From JACJXW01 sp964418125 (GTDB taxonomy: Bacteria > Bacteroidota > Bacteroidia > Chitinophagales > Saprospiraceae), in assembly GCA_964418125.1 (NCBI GenBank), contig CAYQKY010000020.1, positions 16,527-80,526 of the forward strand: a stretch of 64,000 nt of DNA, in the 5' to 3' direction. The notes under the pieces were generated by a model. The model saw only the letters and a list, made by a program, of their open reading frames with translations, was not told where the DNA came from and made no database searches. The position numbers and the translations under genes were made by a program. Below are positions 52,923-61,892 of the stretch, piece by piece; position 1 is the first letter of the stretch; every line of letters starts with the position of its first letter.

Positions 52923-54548
52923 TTAAACCAGTTGCACCCTCTGCGGTGCTTCCACCCAGATCTTTTCCGTCAGGTAAATACCGGTCAGAACGATCAGGCC
53001 GGCAACGGCCTGCATGGAGGTTGCCAGCCCCGGAATGAACAGGATCGCCAGCGGCACTACATTACCAAAGAAAATGGCGCCAACCCAAAACATAGTGCGG
53101 TAGCGGCCCTTGGTGATCATCTCCACCACCATTTTGGCTTCCTTGGTGGGGTGCGTGATCGTCAGTTCCACCACCACGGTCAACAGGTTGATGACGATGC
53201 CGGTAATGAGCATATATTTCAGGTATACCAGCCACTCAGCTGTGGAAGGGGTAAAAAGGGCGATGATGGTAAAAGCTCCTGCGCCTGCCATAAAGCTGTG
53301 AACCAGCATATGGACGGGAAGGGTTGGGCTCTGCCAGAAGTCGCGCCCCTTGGCCTGCGCAAAGAGGAAGGCGGTGTAGACGGCAGTCAGGACGGCAAAT
53401 ACCATGGTAACCCATTCCATCGGTACGATGAGCGCCTCCCAGTTGAAATAGGTAGCCAGCCCCAACAAGGTGAGCAGGCCGCCATATATGCTGAAGATGT
53501 ATCCGCCCCGCACCAGCCAGGAATTCCACTGCGGGCGAAGCAGGACGTTCAGGAAGCGGTCCGGGCGGTCGAGGTCCATGATCAGCAGGATGCCGGTGGC
53601 GCCCAGGAACAGCAGCCCGGCGCCCAGGCCCCACCACCAGGCGGGAACGCTGGCCTCTGCCCATCCGAACAGCGCGCCGAAGAATGCCACCAGGAAAACC
53701 CCGGCGGAAATGGCCTTGGTCAGCACGTAGCCGGAGACTTCCCAGCCCCAAAGGATACCCTTGTCGGGAGCATCGTATACGCGGCGGGGTTTGTCCAGCA
53801 ATAGTTCGATGGATTTGGCAGCCCCGTTCCTGGCGACATTGCCGGCATAAGTGGTATGGCCGTTCGCCTCCATGAGGGCATCGACCGCATCACCGTTGGA
53901 GAAGGCCAGCTTTTCGGCGGCCTTGGCGTAGTGGCCCACGCCGCGCACCTGAGCGCTCCAGAAGTAATCGTCCGATTTTTCGGTCGCCACCGGGTTGAGG
54001 GAAGCCTCATCGCCATTGATGTAGAACAAATTGGGTACAGTTGCCTTAGCCGCTTTCCGGACGGTGACCTGCTCGCGGCCCAGCAATTGGGAGATCTCCG
54101 ATTCCGGGTCGTCCATATCGCCGGAGATAATGGCGTGTTCCGGGCAGACGTTTACGCAGGCCGGCTCCAGGCCGATGTCGACGCGGTGCGCGCAGTAATT
54201 ACACTTGGCGGCAGTGTGGTTGTCCGGGTCGATGTAGAGCGCGTCATAGGGGCAGGCCTGCATGCAGGACTTACAGCCGATACAGCGGTTCTTGTCGAAA
54301 TCGACGATACCGTCGTCCCGAATGAAAAGGGCCTCCACAGGGCATATTTCAACGCAGGGGGCATCCGTACAATGGTTGCAGCGCATTACTGAGAACAGCC
54401 GCCGCGTATGCGGGAATTCCCCTTTTTCCACCTGTTTGACCCAGGTGCGGTTGACCCCCACCGGTACCTGATGCTCTGCTTTGCAGGCGGTGGTACAAGC
54501 ATGGCAACCAATGCACTTCCGGTTGTCAATAATAAATCCGTATTTCAT
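52923..54548 (-). CDS. Fused four-cluster ferredoxin and NrfD membrane subunit
   Basis: 541 residues. Residues 1-~200 are a PsrB/SoeB-type electron-transfer subunit with four cysteine groups (CIGCHACTTACK, CNHCTDAPCVEICP, CIGCKSCMQACP, CNYCAHR...CVNVCP) for four [4Fe-4S] clusters. From ~255 to the end follow about eight membrane helices of the NrfD/PsrC family (GWEVSGYVLTKAISAGVFL, MDLDRPDRFLNVLLRPQWNS, FTIIALFTPSTAEWLVYLKY), which pass electrons to or from quinone. In most relatives these are two proteins; here they are one. The partner catalytic subunit is 155 bp downstream. A palindromic operator candidate lies upstream. Confidence 0.93.
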   Translation of the reverse strand: MKYGFIIDNRKCIGCHACTTACKAEHQVPVGVNRTWVKQVEKGEFPHTRRLFSVMRCNHCTDAPCVEICPVEALFIRDDGIVDFDKNRCIGCKSCMQACPYDALYIDPDNHTAAKCNYCAHRVDIGLEPACVNVCPEHAIISGDMDDPESEISQLLGREQVTVRKAAKATVPNLFYINGDEASLNPVATEKSDDYFWSAQVRGVGHYAKAAEKLAFSNGDAVDALMEANGHTTYAGNVARNGAAKSIELLLDKPRRVYDAPDKGILWGWEVSGYVLTKAISAGVFLVAFFGALFGWAEASVPAWWWGLGAGLLFLGATGILLIMDLDRPDRFLNVLLRPQWNSWLVRGGYIFSIYGGLLTLLGLATYFNWEALIVPMEWVTMVFAVLTAVYTAFLFAQAKGRDFWQSPTLPVHMLVHSFMAGAGAFTIIALFTPSTAEWLVYLKYMLITGIVINLLTVVVELTITHPTKEAKMVVEMITKGRYRTMFWVGAIFFGNVVPLAILFIPGLATSMQAVAGLIVLTGIYLTEKIWVEAPQRVQLV

Positions 54549-54927
54549 GCTCTATTTCAGAATATATTTTTGTAATGACGGATAAAAATATGAACACATT
54601 TTCATATTTCAAAATATACAGATGAACTTCACAAGTTTTCCTGCGAAGGGCAGAAAGAAATCTTCTGAGATTCATCCAACGCATGGTACTGCCGATACTA
54701 AATTCACGGCCGTTGGTTCAGCCCGGATGAATAACCGGCCGCCAGGCGTTCAATGGGTGAAAGAACAGGGAATAAATGAAGGAAAGCTAATCAGGTAAAT
54801 AATATAACAATTCGGGCCGTCAAAAATATTGAAAGCCCTACCAATTTAGACATGGTAAAAATAATGCCGGCGCCTTTATCCGGCCAGGAAGGACGGAATG
54901 GCCATTTAGAAGAAACCATCCGCTCCC
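54549..54927. other. Intergenic upstream of the molybdoenzyme genes
   Basis: 379 bp between the SulP stop and the FeS-NrfD start; no gene. It is strongly A+T rich near 54550-54620 (operator candidate) and contains GGCCGTTGGTTC/GGCCGCC words near 54710-54745. Confidence 0.5.
54587..54617. promoter_or_regulatory. Candidate operator of the molybdoenzyme operon
   Basis: AATATGAA-N6-TTCATATT (perfect 8-bp inverted repeat, 54587-54608) overlaps ATATTT-CA-AAATAT (54604-54617). It lies 39-69 bp upstream of the FeS-NrfD ATG, a suitable place for a repressor or activator. No regulator gene is nearby, so the binding protein is unknown. Confidence 0.5.
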
Positions 54928-56667
54928 CTACCGCTTCTTGTTCGTCTGCACCGCATCCGGGGTCCAGGTATCTTCTTCACCCGACTGTTGCCGCTTATGG
55001 AAAGCTTCCACGGCATCGTGAATGTACATGAAGTGATTCCTGGTCCCGATCTTTTCGATCAGGCCGTTTTTCTCGAGCGTATCCCGCACCGGGCCAATAG
55101 CGCCCGATAAGTACAGCTGTACTTTCCGTTGCTCAAGATAGGCCAGCAGTTCCAGCAGTATCTTAATTCCGCTGGAATCAATATCGTGGATACTGGAAGC
55201 ATCGAGGATCAGCAATTTGAGCTCTTTGCCTTCTCTGCTTACCATAGATTCCAGGGATTCCCGGAAGTAGGAGGCGTTTCCGAAGTAAAGCTGGGCGTCA
55301 AACCGAACGATGAGGATCTCATTGTGGCGGATGGCCTTATCGAAGCGGTTGATGTTCCGGTAGCTGCGGGAATTGGGCAGCTGCCCCAGGATGGAAATAT
55401 GGGGCTTGGAGTTGCGATAGATCATGAAAGCCAGCGAGAGGATCACACCGGTAAACACCCCGTTCTGAATGCCCAGCGTGAGGGTGGCGACGAAGGTTAC
55501 GATCATGGTCATGAAGTCTCGCCGGTCGGTATGCCACAGGTGGATGGCCTCTTTGTAATCGACCAGATTGATCACGGCTACCACGATAATGGAAGCCAGG
55601 ATCGCCTTGGGGAGGTAGAAGAAAAGAGGGGTTAGGAACAAAAGCGTGAGGGCGATGAGCACCGCGCTGATCATAGAGGACACGCCGGTCTGTGCGCCCG
55701 AATCGTTGTTGACTGCCGAACGGGTAAAACTTCCGGTGGTCGGATAGGAATGGAAGAATGCCCCACCGATCTTGGTCAACCCCAGGGCGATGAGTTCCTG
55801 GTTGGGAACGACCCGGTAGCTCTTATGCATGGCTTCTATCGTTTTGGCGATGGCCAGCGACTCGATGAAGCTGATCAGGCAGATGGTCAGGGCCAGCGGC
55901 AGCAACTGCATAACCATCGGCCAGTCGATGTGCGGTACGGAAACCGGGGGCAGGCCTTTGGGCACTTCCTTCACGATTTCCACCCCCATATCCGGCATCC
56001 CAAAGAAGTATACCGCGGCAGTGCTGACGGCCACCGCCAGCAGAGCGCCGGGGATGGCCTTGTTGATCCGCTTGAGAATGAGAATGAAGGCTATCCCTCC
56101 GAAGCTCAGCGCCACGGTTGGCCAGTGGGTATTCCCAATATTCTGTACCGTACTGATAATGACCTCGTGAATAAAGTTGCTCCTCGGAATATCGATCCTG
56201 AGCAAATTCTTCAACTGGCTGAGCCCGATGATGAAAGCCGCCGCCGAAGTAAAGCCGGCAATGACCGGATGCGACAGGAAGTTGATCAGAAAACCGAGGC
56301 GGAATATCCCCAGCAGGATCTGTATCACTCCGGCGATCAGTGCCGTGGCGATGGCCATGCCGATGAACGCTTCCGTCCCCGTTTCCGCAAATTGCCCGAC
56401 ACCGGCCAGGATAAGCAGCGAAACCAGCGCCACCGGCCCGACCGACAACTGCCGGGACGTACCGAAAAAGGAGTACAGGAACAGAGGGATGATGCTGGCA
56501 TACAGGCCATAGATCGGAGGCAGCCCGGCCAGCAGGCCGTAAGCCATTCCCTGCGGGACCAGCATTACTCCTACCGTAATGCCGGCCAGAAGGTCGCCTC
56601 TGAGGTATGATCTTTTGTACTTCGGTAACCAGTCGAGAATGGGGATGTAAGTACGGATGTTATTCAC
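54928..56667 (-). CDS. SulP-family anion permease with STAS domain
   Basis: 579 residues. SulP start YRSYLRGDLLAGITVGVMLV-like, conserved VPQGMAYGLLAGLPPIYGLY, GTSRQLSVGPVALVSLL and about twelve membrane helices to ~420. A cytoplasmic STAS domain follows (~440-555; EILIVRFDAQLYFGNASYFR, LILDASSIHDIDSSGIKILL). Transports sulfate, bicarbonate or another oxyanion; its place between a persulfide dioxygenase and a putative sulfite oxidase suggests sulfate or sulfite movement. All four sulfur-cluster genes are on the minus strand. Confidence 0.92.
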   Translation of the reverse strand: MNNIRTYIPILDWLPKYKRSYLRGDLLAGITVGVMLVPQGMAYGLLAGLPPIYGLYASIIPLFLYSFFGTSRQLSVGPVALVSLLILAGVGQFAETGTEAFIGMAIATALIAGVIQILLGIFRLGFLINFLSHPVIAGFTSAAAFIIGLSQLKNLLRIDIPRSNFIHEVIISTVQNIGNTHWPTVALSFGGIAFILILKRINKAIPGALLAVAVSTAAVYFFGMPDMGVEIVKEVPKGLPPVSVPHIDWPMVMQLLPLALTICLISFIESLAIAKTIEAMHKSYRVVPNQELIALGLTKIGGAFFHSYPTTGSFTRSAVNNDSGAQTGVSSMISAVLIALTLLFLTPLFFYLPKAILASIIVVAVINLVDYKEAIHLWHTDRRDFMTMIVTFVATLTLGIQNGVFTGVILSLAFMIYRNSKPHISILGQLPNSRSYRNINRFDKAIRHNEILIVRFDAQLYFGNASYFRESLESMVSREGKELKLLILDASSIHDIDSSGIKILLELLAYLEQRKVQLYLSGAIGPVRDTLEKNGLIEKIGTRNHFMYIHDAVEAFHKRQQSGEEDTWTPDAVQTNKKR

Positions 56668-56755
56668 GGTTTCCTTGTTTTTTTACCCGGCTGAGGCACG
56701 AAGACGGGCAGTGTTTCATGGGTTCATGGGTGTACGGTTTCACGGTTTCCATGTC

Positions 56756-56820
56756 TCATGGTTACACTGGTTCATTGTAACATTGCCAGGCAAGCCGACA
56801 ATGAACCCGTATAACCATGA
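56756..56820. repeat. TCATGG-word hairpin between the dioxygenase and SulP genes
   Basis: Arms 56756-56778 and 56798-56820 (starting TCATGGTTACACTGGTTC and its near complement) pair at 21 of 23 positions with a 19-nt loop. Upstream words (GGTTCATGGG, GGTTTCACGG) extend it as a degenerate tandem repeat toward the SulP start. Confidence 0.85.
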
Positions 56821-56847
56821 AACAATGAGCCCCTGCTACCTGCCCGC

Positions 56848-58266
56848 TCAGGCCTCGGCTTTCCCCGAGCACTGAAAATCAGTCCGGGGCAGGCCGGCGT
56901 CGATGATCTCTTCCAGAGAGGACAGCACATTAACCAGGTTGTCATACCCTCTGGACTTCAGTATGGAGGCGGCGATCGTCGAGCGATAGCCGCTGCGGCA
57001 GTGCAGATAGTAAAGCTCATCTTGTTGGATGGCCGACATGTTGTCGTTTATGAAATCCAGCGCAAAATGTTCGGCGGGTTCCAGCCGTTCGGCGCTCCAT
57101 TCACCGGGTTTGCGCACGTCCCTGATTTTGATATCGGGCTGGGCCTGGAACCGCCGGGCGAACTCCTCGGCGTAAATGGAGTCGATGACATCAGTTTCCT
57201 TGCCGGCGGCCTTCCAGGCTTCGAATCCGCCCTCCAGGTAACCGATGGCATTGTCGTAACCGACCCTCGACAACCGCATTACGGTTTCCTCCTCGCGCCC
57301 CTTCGGAGCAACGATCAGTATAGGTTGCTGCAGGTCGGGGACCAGGGCGCCCACCCAGGGAGCGAAGGTGCCATCCAACCCGATGAAGATGCTGTTGGGG
57401 ATGAACCCCTCGACGAACTCCTCCTTATCCCGCACATCGAGCACCAGGGCGTCATGGGCATTGGCCGCCAGTTCGAAAGCTTCCGGGCTCAGTGCCTGTG
57501 CGCCGCGCTCCATAACGGTATCAAAGCTTTCATAGCCGGTTTTATTGATCCTGGCGTTTTTGGAAAAATACTGGGGTGGGGGCTGAAGGCCCTCTGTCAC
57601 CTCCTGGATAAATTCCTCACGGGACAAGTCGGCCCGCAGGGCGTAATTCGTCTTTTTCTGGTTGCCCAGAGTATCCCAGGTCTCCTTGCTCATATTTTTT
57701 CCACAGGCGGAGCCGGCGCCGTGGGCAGGATAGACGATCACATCATCCGGCAGAGGCATGATCTTGGTGCGCAGGCTGTCGTAGAGCCATCCGGCGAGGT
57801 CCTCTTTGGTCAGGCTGCCTTTTTTCTGGGCCAGGTCCGGGCGGCCAACGTCGCCTATAAAGAGCGTGTCTCCGGAAAAGATAGCGTGTTCCTTACCGTT
57901 TTCATCCAGTAAAAGGAAAGTTGTACTTTCCGGCGTATGGCCCGGCGTATGAAGCACGCGGATGGTGGCGCCTCCCAGCCTGAACTCCTCACCGTCTCTG
58001 GCTTCATATTTCTCGTAGGCCGTTTCCGCGTTGGGTCCGTAGACGATACGTGCGCCCGTTTTCCGGGCAAGGTCGAGATGGCCGGAAACAAAATCAGCAT
58101 GGAAATGCGTCTCAAAAATATACCTGATCTTAGCGTTGTTCTCTTTCGCTTTCTTCAGGTAGGGCTCGGTCTCCCGCAACGGGTCGACAATGGCGGCCTC
58201 GCCTTTACTTTCAATGTAGTAGGCTCCCTGAGCCAGGCATCCGGTATAGATCTGTTCGATTTTCAT
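56848..58266 (-). CDS. Metallo-beta-lactamase / double rhodanese fusion (persulfide dioxygenase type)
   Basis: 472 residues from MKIEQIYTGCLAQGAYYIES; the upstream extension is repeat-derived. Residues 1-~250 form an ETHE1/persulfide-dioxygenase-like MBL domain with ETHFHADFVSGHLDLA, HTPGHTPES, FSGDTLFIGDVGRPDL and YPAHGAGSACGKNM. Rhodanese 1 (~270-370) has IVAPKGREEE where the active-site Cys should be and is probably inactive. Rhodanese 2 (~375-465) has an intact loop HCRSGYRS. Expected reaction: persulfide plus O2 to sulfite, with sulfur handed over by rhodanese 2. First gene of the sulfur cluster. Confidence 0.9.
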   Translation of the reverse strand: MKIEQIYTGCLAQGAYYIESKGEAAIVDPLRETEPYLKKAKENNAKIRYIFETHFHADFVSGHLDLARKTGARIVYGPNAETAYEKYEARDGEEFRLGGATIRVLHTPGHTPESTTFLLLDENGKEHAIFSGDTLFIGDVGRPDLAQKKGSLTKEDLAGWLYDSLRTKIMPLPDDVIVYPAHGAGSACGKNMSKETWDTLGNQKKTNYALRADLSREEFIQEVTEGLQPPPQYFSKNARINKTGYESFDTVMERGAQALSPEAFELAANAHDALVLDVRDKEEFVEGFIPNSIFIGLDGTFAPWVGALVPDLQQPILIVAPKGREEETVMRLSRVGYDNAIGYLEGGFEAWKAAGKETDVIDSIYAEEFARRFQAQPDIKIRDVRKPGEWSAERLEPAEHFALDFINDNMSAIQQDELYYLHCRSGYRSTIAASILKSRGYDNLVNVLSSLEEIIDAGLPRTDFQCSGKAEA

Positions 58267-58330
58267 AGAGGTGAGATTTTTGGTATGTGTTATCGGTATC
58301 GGCCTGATGGGCAGGTTGTTTTGCCGCTTA

Positions 58331-58366
58331 TTGCCCGTTGTTTGTTGGCTAATCAACAACAGGCAA
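58331..58366. repeat. Hairpin upstream of the dioxygenase gene
   Basis: TTGCCCGTTGTTTGTT (58331-58346) and AATCAACAACAGGCAA (58351-58366) pair at 13 of 16 positions with a 4-nt loop. Located in the divergent gap between this gene and corA. Confidence 0.7.
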
Positions 58367-58514
58367 CACAAAACGGAGAACCAGCCCGCGCCCAAATTTA
58401 TGAAGATTCCTTCATATTTTCAAGAGTAGCGTTTTCCAAACAAAACAGGAGTGTCGGCCCGTTCAGGAAACAAGGTGTTTCCCATTTTTGGAAATTTAGA
58501 GTATTTTACCTCGC

Positions 58515-59603
58515 ATGATGAATCTACGCAAACCCAAAATACCCGCCGTCCGCCTTCCGAAGCGCCCCAGAAAGACGGGATTGCCTCCGGGGAGCCTTGT
58601 ATTCACCGGCCGCAAAAAAGTGGAAGAAACCCACGTTACGCTGGTTCAGTTCAATGCCGAGGGCCAGATCTTTGAGCAACACGCAAAGGAAAAGCTTCCT
58701 ACCCCGGAGGAAGGCTCTCTGGTGAGCTGGTATGACATCAGAGGCCTGCACAATGTCGAACTGATGCAGGCCCTGGGCGAACGGTTCAACATCCACCCAC
58801 TGGTATTGGAAGATGTGCTCAATACGCAGCAGCGGCCCAAATTCGAAGAGCATGAAAGCGGCATTTTCCTCACCGTCCAGTCGCTGACATTTGACCGCGA
58901 GAAACTGGAAGTCCAAATGGAACAGGTGTCTATTTACGCCGGTAAGGGGTTTGTCATTTCTTTTCAGGAAGATGAAGATGATCTCTTCCCCGCCATTCGG
59001 GAACGCATTCACTCCGGCCGGGGCAAGATCAAAAAGCGGGGGGCCGACTACCTGTCCTATGCCCTGGCCGACAACGTCGTTGACCATTATTACCTCCTTC
59101 TGGACCAGATGGAAGGGGTGCTGGACGAGCTGGAAGAGGAGATTCTCTCCCGGCCGGGCCGAAACAGCAAGGAAAAAATACACGGCCTGAAAATCGAGTC
59201 TATCATGCTGCGCAAAATGGTATCGCCCCTGCGCGAAGCCATCGGCCGGTTTTCCAAAACCGACAGCCCCTTTGTCGAGGAAACAACCCGTATCTTCCTC
59301 CGCGACCTTTACGACCATACCATTCAGGTGATGGACACCATCGATACCTACCGCGATGTGATGAACGGCTTGTACGACCTGTACCTCTCGGAGATCAGTT
59401 TCAGAATGAACAATGTCATTCAGCTACTGACGATCATTTCCACCATTTTTATCCCGCTGACCTTTTTGGCGGGGATATATGGCATGAATTTCGACTATAT
59501 GCCGGAATTGCACTGGAAGTACGGCTACTTTGTGCTTTGGGGCATCATGGTGCTGATCGCCGGCGGGTTGATCATTATTTTCAAGCGTAAGAAATGGCTT
59601 TAA
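58515..59603 (+). CDS. corA: CorA-type magnesium/divalent cation transporter
   Basis: 362 residues (ATGATG start; either Met possible). Cytoplasmic alpha/beta domain (~40-250) with WYDIRGLHNVELMQALGERF, HPLVLEDVLNTQQRPKFEE and SFQEDEDDLFPAIRERI, a long stalk helix, and two C-terminal membrane helices around the selectivity motif YGMNF (~330). The basic tail KRKKWL is typical. Forms a pentameric inner-membrane Mg2+ channel. Divergent from the sulfur cluster. Confidence 0.95.
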   Translation: MMNLRKPKIPAVRLPKRPRKTGLPPGSLVFTGRKKVEETHVTLVQFNAEGQIFEQHAKEKLPTPEEGSLVSWYDIRGLHNVELMQALGERFNIHPLVLEDVLNTQQRPKFEEHESGIFLTVQSLTFDREKLEVQMEQVSIYAGKGFVISFQEDEDDLFPAIRERIHSGRGKIKKRGADYLSYALADNVVDHYYLLLDQMEGVLDELEEEILSRPGRNSKEKIHGLKIESIMLRKMVSPLREAIGRFSKTDSPFVEETTRIFLRDLYDHTIQVMDTIDTYRDVMNGLYDLYLSEISFRMNNVIQLLTIISTIFIPLTFLAGIYGMNFDYMPELHWKYGYFVLWGIMVLIAGGLIIIFKRKKWL

Positions 59604-59985
59604 ATCCGGGACAGAAAGCCCCTTCTGCTTTGTCATCCTTTCCGTAATATTTTCGTCTCAGGTTTTCCAACAGTTTCCCCCGCACACGCAGTGCCGGGGC
59701 AGCATGGACGAAAAAGAGCCCAAAGAATTGTTGAAGAGCATGTTTGGAGGCCGAGTTTAAAAGCGAAAAGAGTCAATTTTTTGATGAAAAAAGTGGCCTT
59801 TGTAGCTCAAAGATTGGCCTCCAACCATGCTCTAAGAATTTCGTTCACTAGGGCGCTCCCCCCTTGCTCCCTGAATGCTCTGAATTTGCCAGGCTCTTTC
59901 CGAACACGGGAGAGCTTTTTTCAGTTACCAAAAAAAATTACAGGATACTGGCAAAAACTCTACTTCACTAAAATCATTGATCCTT
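59604..59985. other. Intergenic containing the second MITE-like element
   Basis: About 380 bp between corA and the DUF4382 lipoprotein. It holds the 97-bp element listed separately and an A+T-rich leader (59920-59985). No gene. Confidence 0.6.
59736..59832. mobile_element. MITE-like inverted-repeat element, copy 2
   Basis: 97 bp with TIR GAGCATGTTTGGAGGCC on the left and its complement on the right (one mismatch, AAC to ACC). Internal words match copy 1 (GCGAAAAG.GTCAATTTTT, AAAGTGGCCTTT, CAAAG..TGGCC), but about 65 bp of the centre, including the innermost hairpin, is missing. Flanks are GAA and TAA, so the target duplication is decayed or absent. Confidence 0.88.
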
Positions 59986-60414
59986 ATGAACTTTCGCAAA
60001 ATTGTTTTTGCCTTTTTGGTATTATCCATTGGCCTATGGGGTTGTACAGAAGATGACGAACCGCAAACCAACGCCAATGTCCGATTCGAGATTACCGATG
60101 CTCCGATCGATGTCGCTTCTGTCAAGGGCGCTTTCGTCACTGTTTCCGGTATCCGGGTAGACGGAGAACCCCTGGTGGGATTCGACAGCAAGCAGACCAT
60201 CGACCTGATGGCTTACCGGAATGGGAACACTGAAGTACTGGCCGACGGACAACTCGAGAGCACCGCCTATTCTCAGCTTACTCTTGTGCTTGATTACGCC
60301 GAAGATGAAGATGGGAATTCCCCGGGCTGTTATGTATTAAAAGATGACAACAGTAAGATAAGCCTCGCTTCTTTTCAAGGGGAATTATTTCAGGAAGGTT
60401 CGCACGCCGGGTGA
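59986..60414 (+). CDS. Truncated DUF4382 lipoprotein
   Basis: About 142 residues from MNFRKIVFAFLVLSIGLWGC (lipobox). VRFEITDAPIDVASVKGAFV, VSGIRVDGEPLVGF, TIDLMAYRNGNTEVLADGQL and AYSQLTLVLDYAED are the DUF4382 hallmarks. Family members usually run well past 200 residues with a second half; here the frame stops after GELFQEGSHAG. A 3' truncation or frameshift is likely, and nothing downstream restores it. Function unknown; envelope lipoprotein. The upstream alternative start is a TTG and is rejected. Confidence 0.72.
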   Translation: MNFRKIVFAFLVLSIGLWGCTEDDEPQTNANVRFEITDAPIDVASVKGAFVTVSGIRVDGEPLVGFDSKQTIDLMAYRNGNTEVLADGQLESTAYSQLTLVLDYAEDEDGNSPGCYVLKDDNSKISLASFQGELFQEGSHAG

Positions 60415-61052
60415 ACCTTTTCCTGTTTTCATCCAAATACGCCATTCCGGAAGCCGATGGGGCCACACTGAGATAGGCACAATCCAAAAGCCAGGCCCCG
60501 GAGGTTTTTAAGCTCCAACGCCGCGCCGTCGGCCAGCCTCACTTCAAGACGATCGCCCGGGTAAAAGAAAGGACTGGACAATCTCAGAATAATTATGTAT
60601 TTTTAAGGCGTAATTCACGCCAGTGATGCCGTTTCCCCCCACGGCTCTAAAGGGCCGAGGGCATCGGCCAACCTGGCAAACAGCAACTATATATATCATT
60701 CTCCTATCCTCCACCTGAAAGGGTGCAGGTTTACCGGGGCAGAACAAACAGCTTGTGTTTGCTCTCCCACCAATCCGGATGCGGAAGCGAAGGGTACATC
60801 AGGAAATTTCCTTTACCGAACTTCCCTCCAGCCTATATCTGCTTAAATAAAACACCATTGGCCAGCACCTGAGGCGCCGGTTAAAGTTAAATTCCCCCTG
60901 AAGGCGGAAAAAGGATCAGCCTTTCCTTCCGCACCGTAAATCGCAGCTTACGCTCCCAAGAAAGAATATTTAAGTTTAAAAAACCTCGGGGCCTGCCTTA
61001 GGGCCGGTTTTCCCGGGTAGAGGAATGCGTAAAACGCTAAAACAAACATATT
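60415..61052. other. Long gap, possibly decayed coding sequence
   Basis: 640 bp without an intact gene. On the minus strand 60420-60600 an open stretch reads FYPGDRLEVRLADGAALELK and looks protein-like, but it lacks a start and ends at TGA near 60429; it may be a relic. The rest is hairpin-rich (for example GGCTCTAAAGGGCC near 60643-60656) and leads into the PorG-like gene. Confidence 0.4.
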
Positions 61053-61841
61053 ATGAGAATTCTACTGATCAGTACACTACTGGCCTGGGCTACCTTTTTG
61101 CAGGCCCAGGATTTTGAAGGGGGAATTTATTTTGGCGCACTGGTTTACAGCGGCGACCTTTCTCCCAAGATCCTTCCCCGCTACACTCGTTTTGTAGAAC
61201 CGGCAGGAGGTATCGTTTTCCGGTACCGAAACCGGGGCGTCCTCGGCATCCGCGGCAGCTTAACCTACGGCAATCTCCGGGGTGACGACGCCCGCAGCGC
61301 TTACCCTACAAGGGAACTGGCTTTTCAGACCAACCTGCTCGAAGCGGCGGTCGTTGGAGAGTGGTACCTGATACCCGATAACTTCCTGGGAGATTCCCCC
61401 CTGCTCACTCCTTATCTCTTCGGAGGAGTAGCCGTATTTCATTTTGACCCGGAAGCTCAGTTTGAATCAGGATACGTAGCCCTTCAGCCACTGGGCACGG
61501 AAGGCCAGGGGCTGAGCGATTATGAACCTGCCTACAACCGAACCCAGGTGGCCATCCCGGTGGGCGCCGGCCTGCGCCTGCTCCTGGGCAAACGGGGGAC
61601 GCTGAGCATGGAACTGAGTGTCAGAAAATTATTCACGGATCACCTGGATGACGTGAGCGGCGCCGTTGTAGACTACAGGGAGATCTATGAAGAGAAGGGA
61701 GAACTGACAGCCCGGCTGAGCCGGCCGGATTTCTCTCCCGAAGAGGTTAATTATATCAACAACCTCTATCGGCGGGGAGGAGACTGGTTTGATTCTTACC
61801 TTTCCCTGGGGATATCCTACACCTATCGGCTGAGCCGGTAA
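61053..61841 (+). CDS. PorG-like outer membrane beta-barrel (DUF6089)
   Basis: 262 residues; signal peptide ILLISTLLAWATFLQAQ. Beta-barrel text with alternating hydrophobic strands and family motifs GGIYFGALVYSGDLSP, ELAFQTNLLEAAVVGEWYLI, TPYLFGGVAVFHFDPEA, LQPLGTEGQGL, IPVGAGLRLLL and LFTDHLDDVSGAVVDY. DUF6089 includes PorG, a T9SS outer-membrane component that interacts with PorK/N rings. It stands alone here, so the T9SS role is by family. No other por genes are adjacent. Confidence 0.82.
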   Translation: MRILLISTLLAWATFLQAQDFEGGIYFGALVYSGDLSPKILPRYTRFVEPAGGIVFRYRNRGVLGIRGSLTYGNLRGDDARSAYPTRELAFQTNLLEAAVVGEWYLIPDNFLGDSPLLTPYLFGGVAVFHFDPEAQFESGYVALQPLGTEGQGLSDYEPAYNRTQVAIPVGAGLRLLLGKRGTLSMELSVRKLFTDHLDDVSGAVVDYREIYEEKGELTARLSRPDFSPEEVNYINNLYRRGGDWFDSYLSLGISYTYRLSR

Positions 61842-61892
61842 GGGCAGAGAAGGGCGAATCCTCAAGTGGCCGGCCCTGAAACCTAATGGCTA

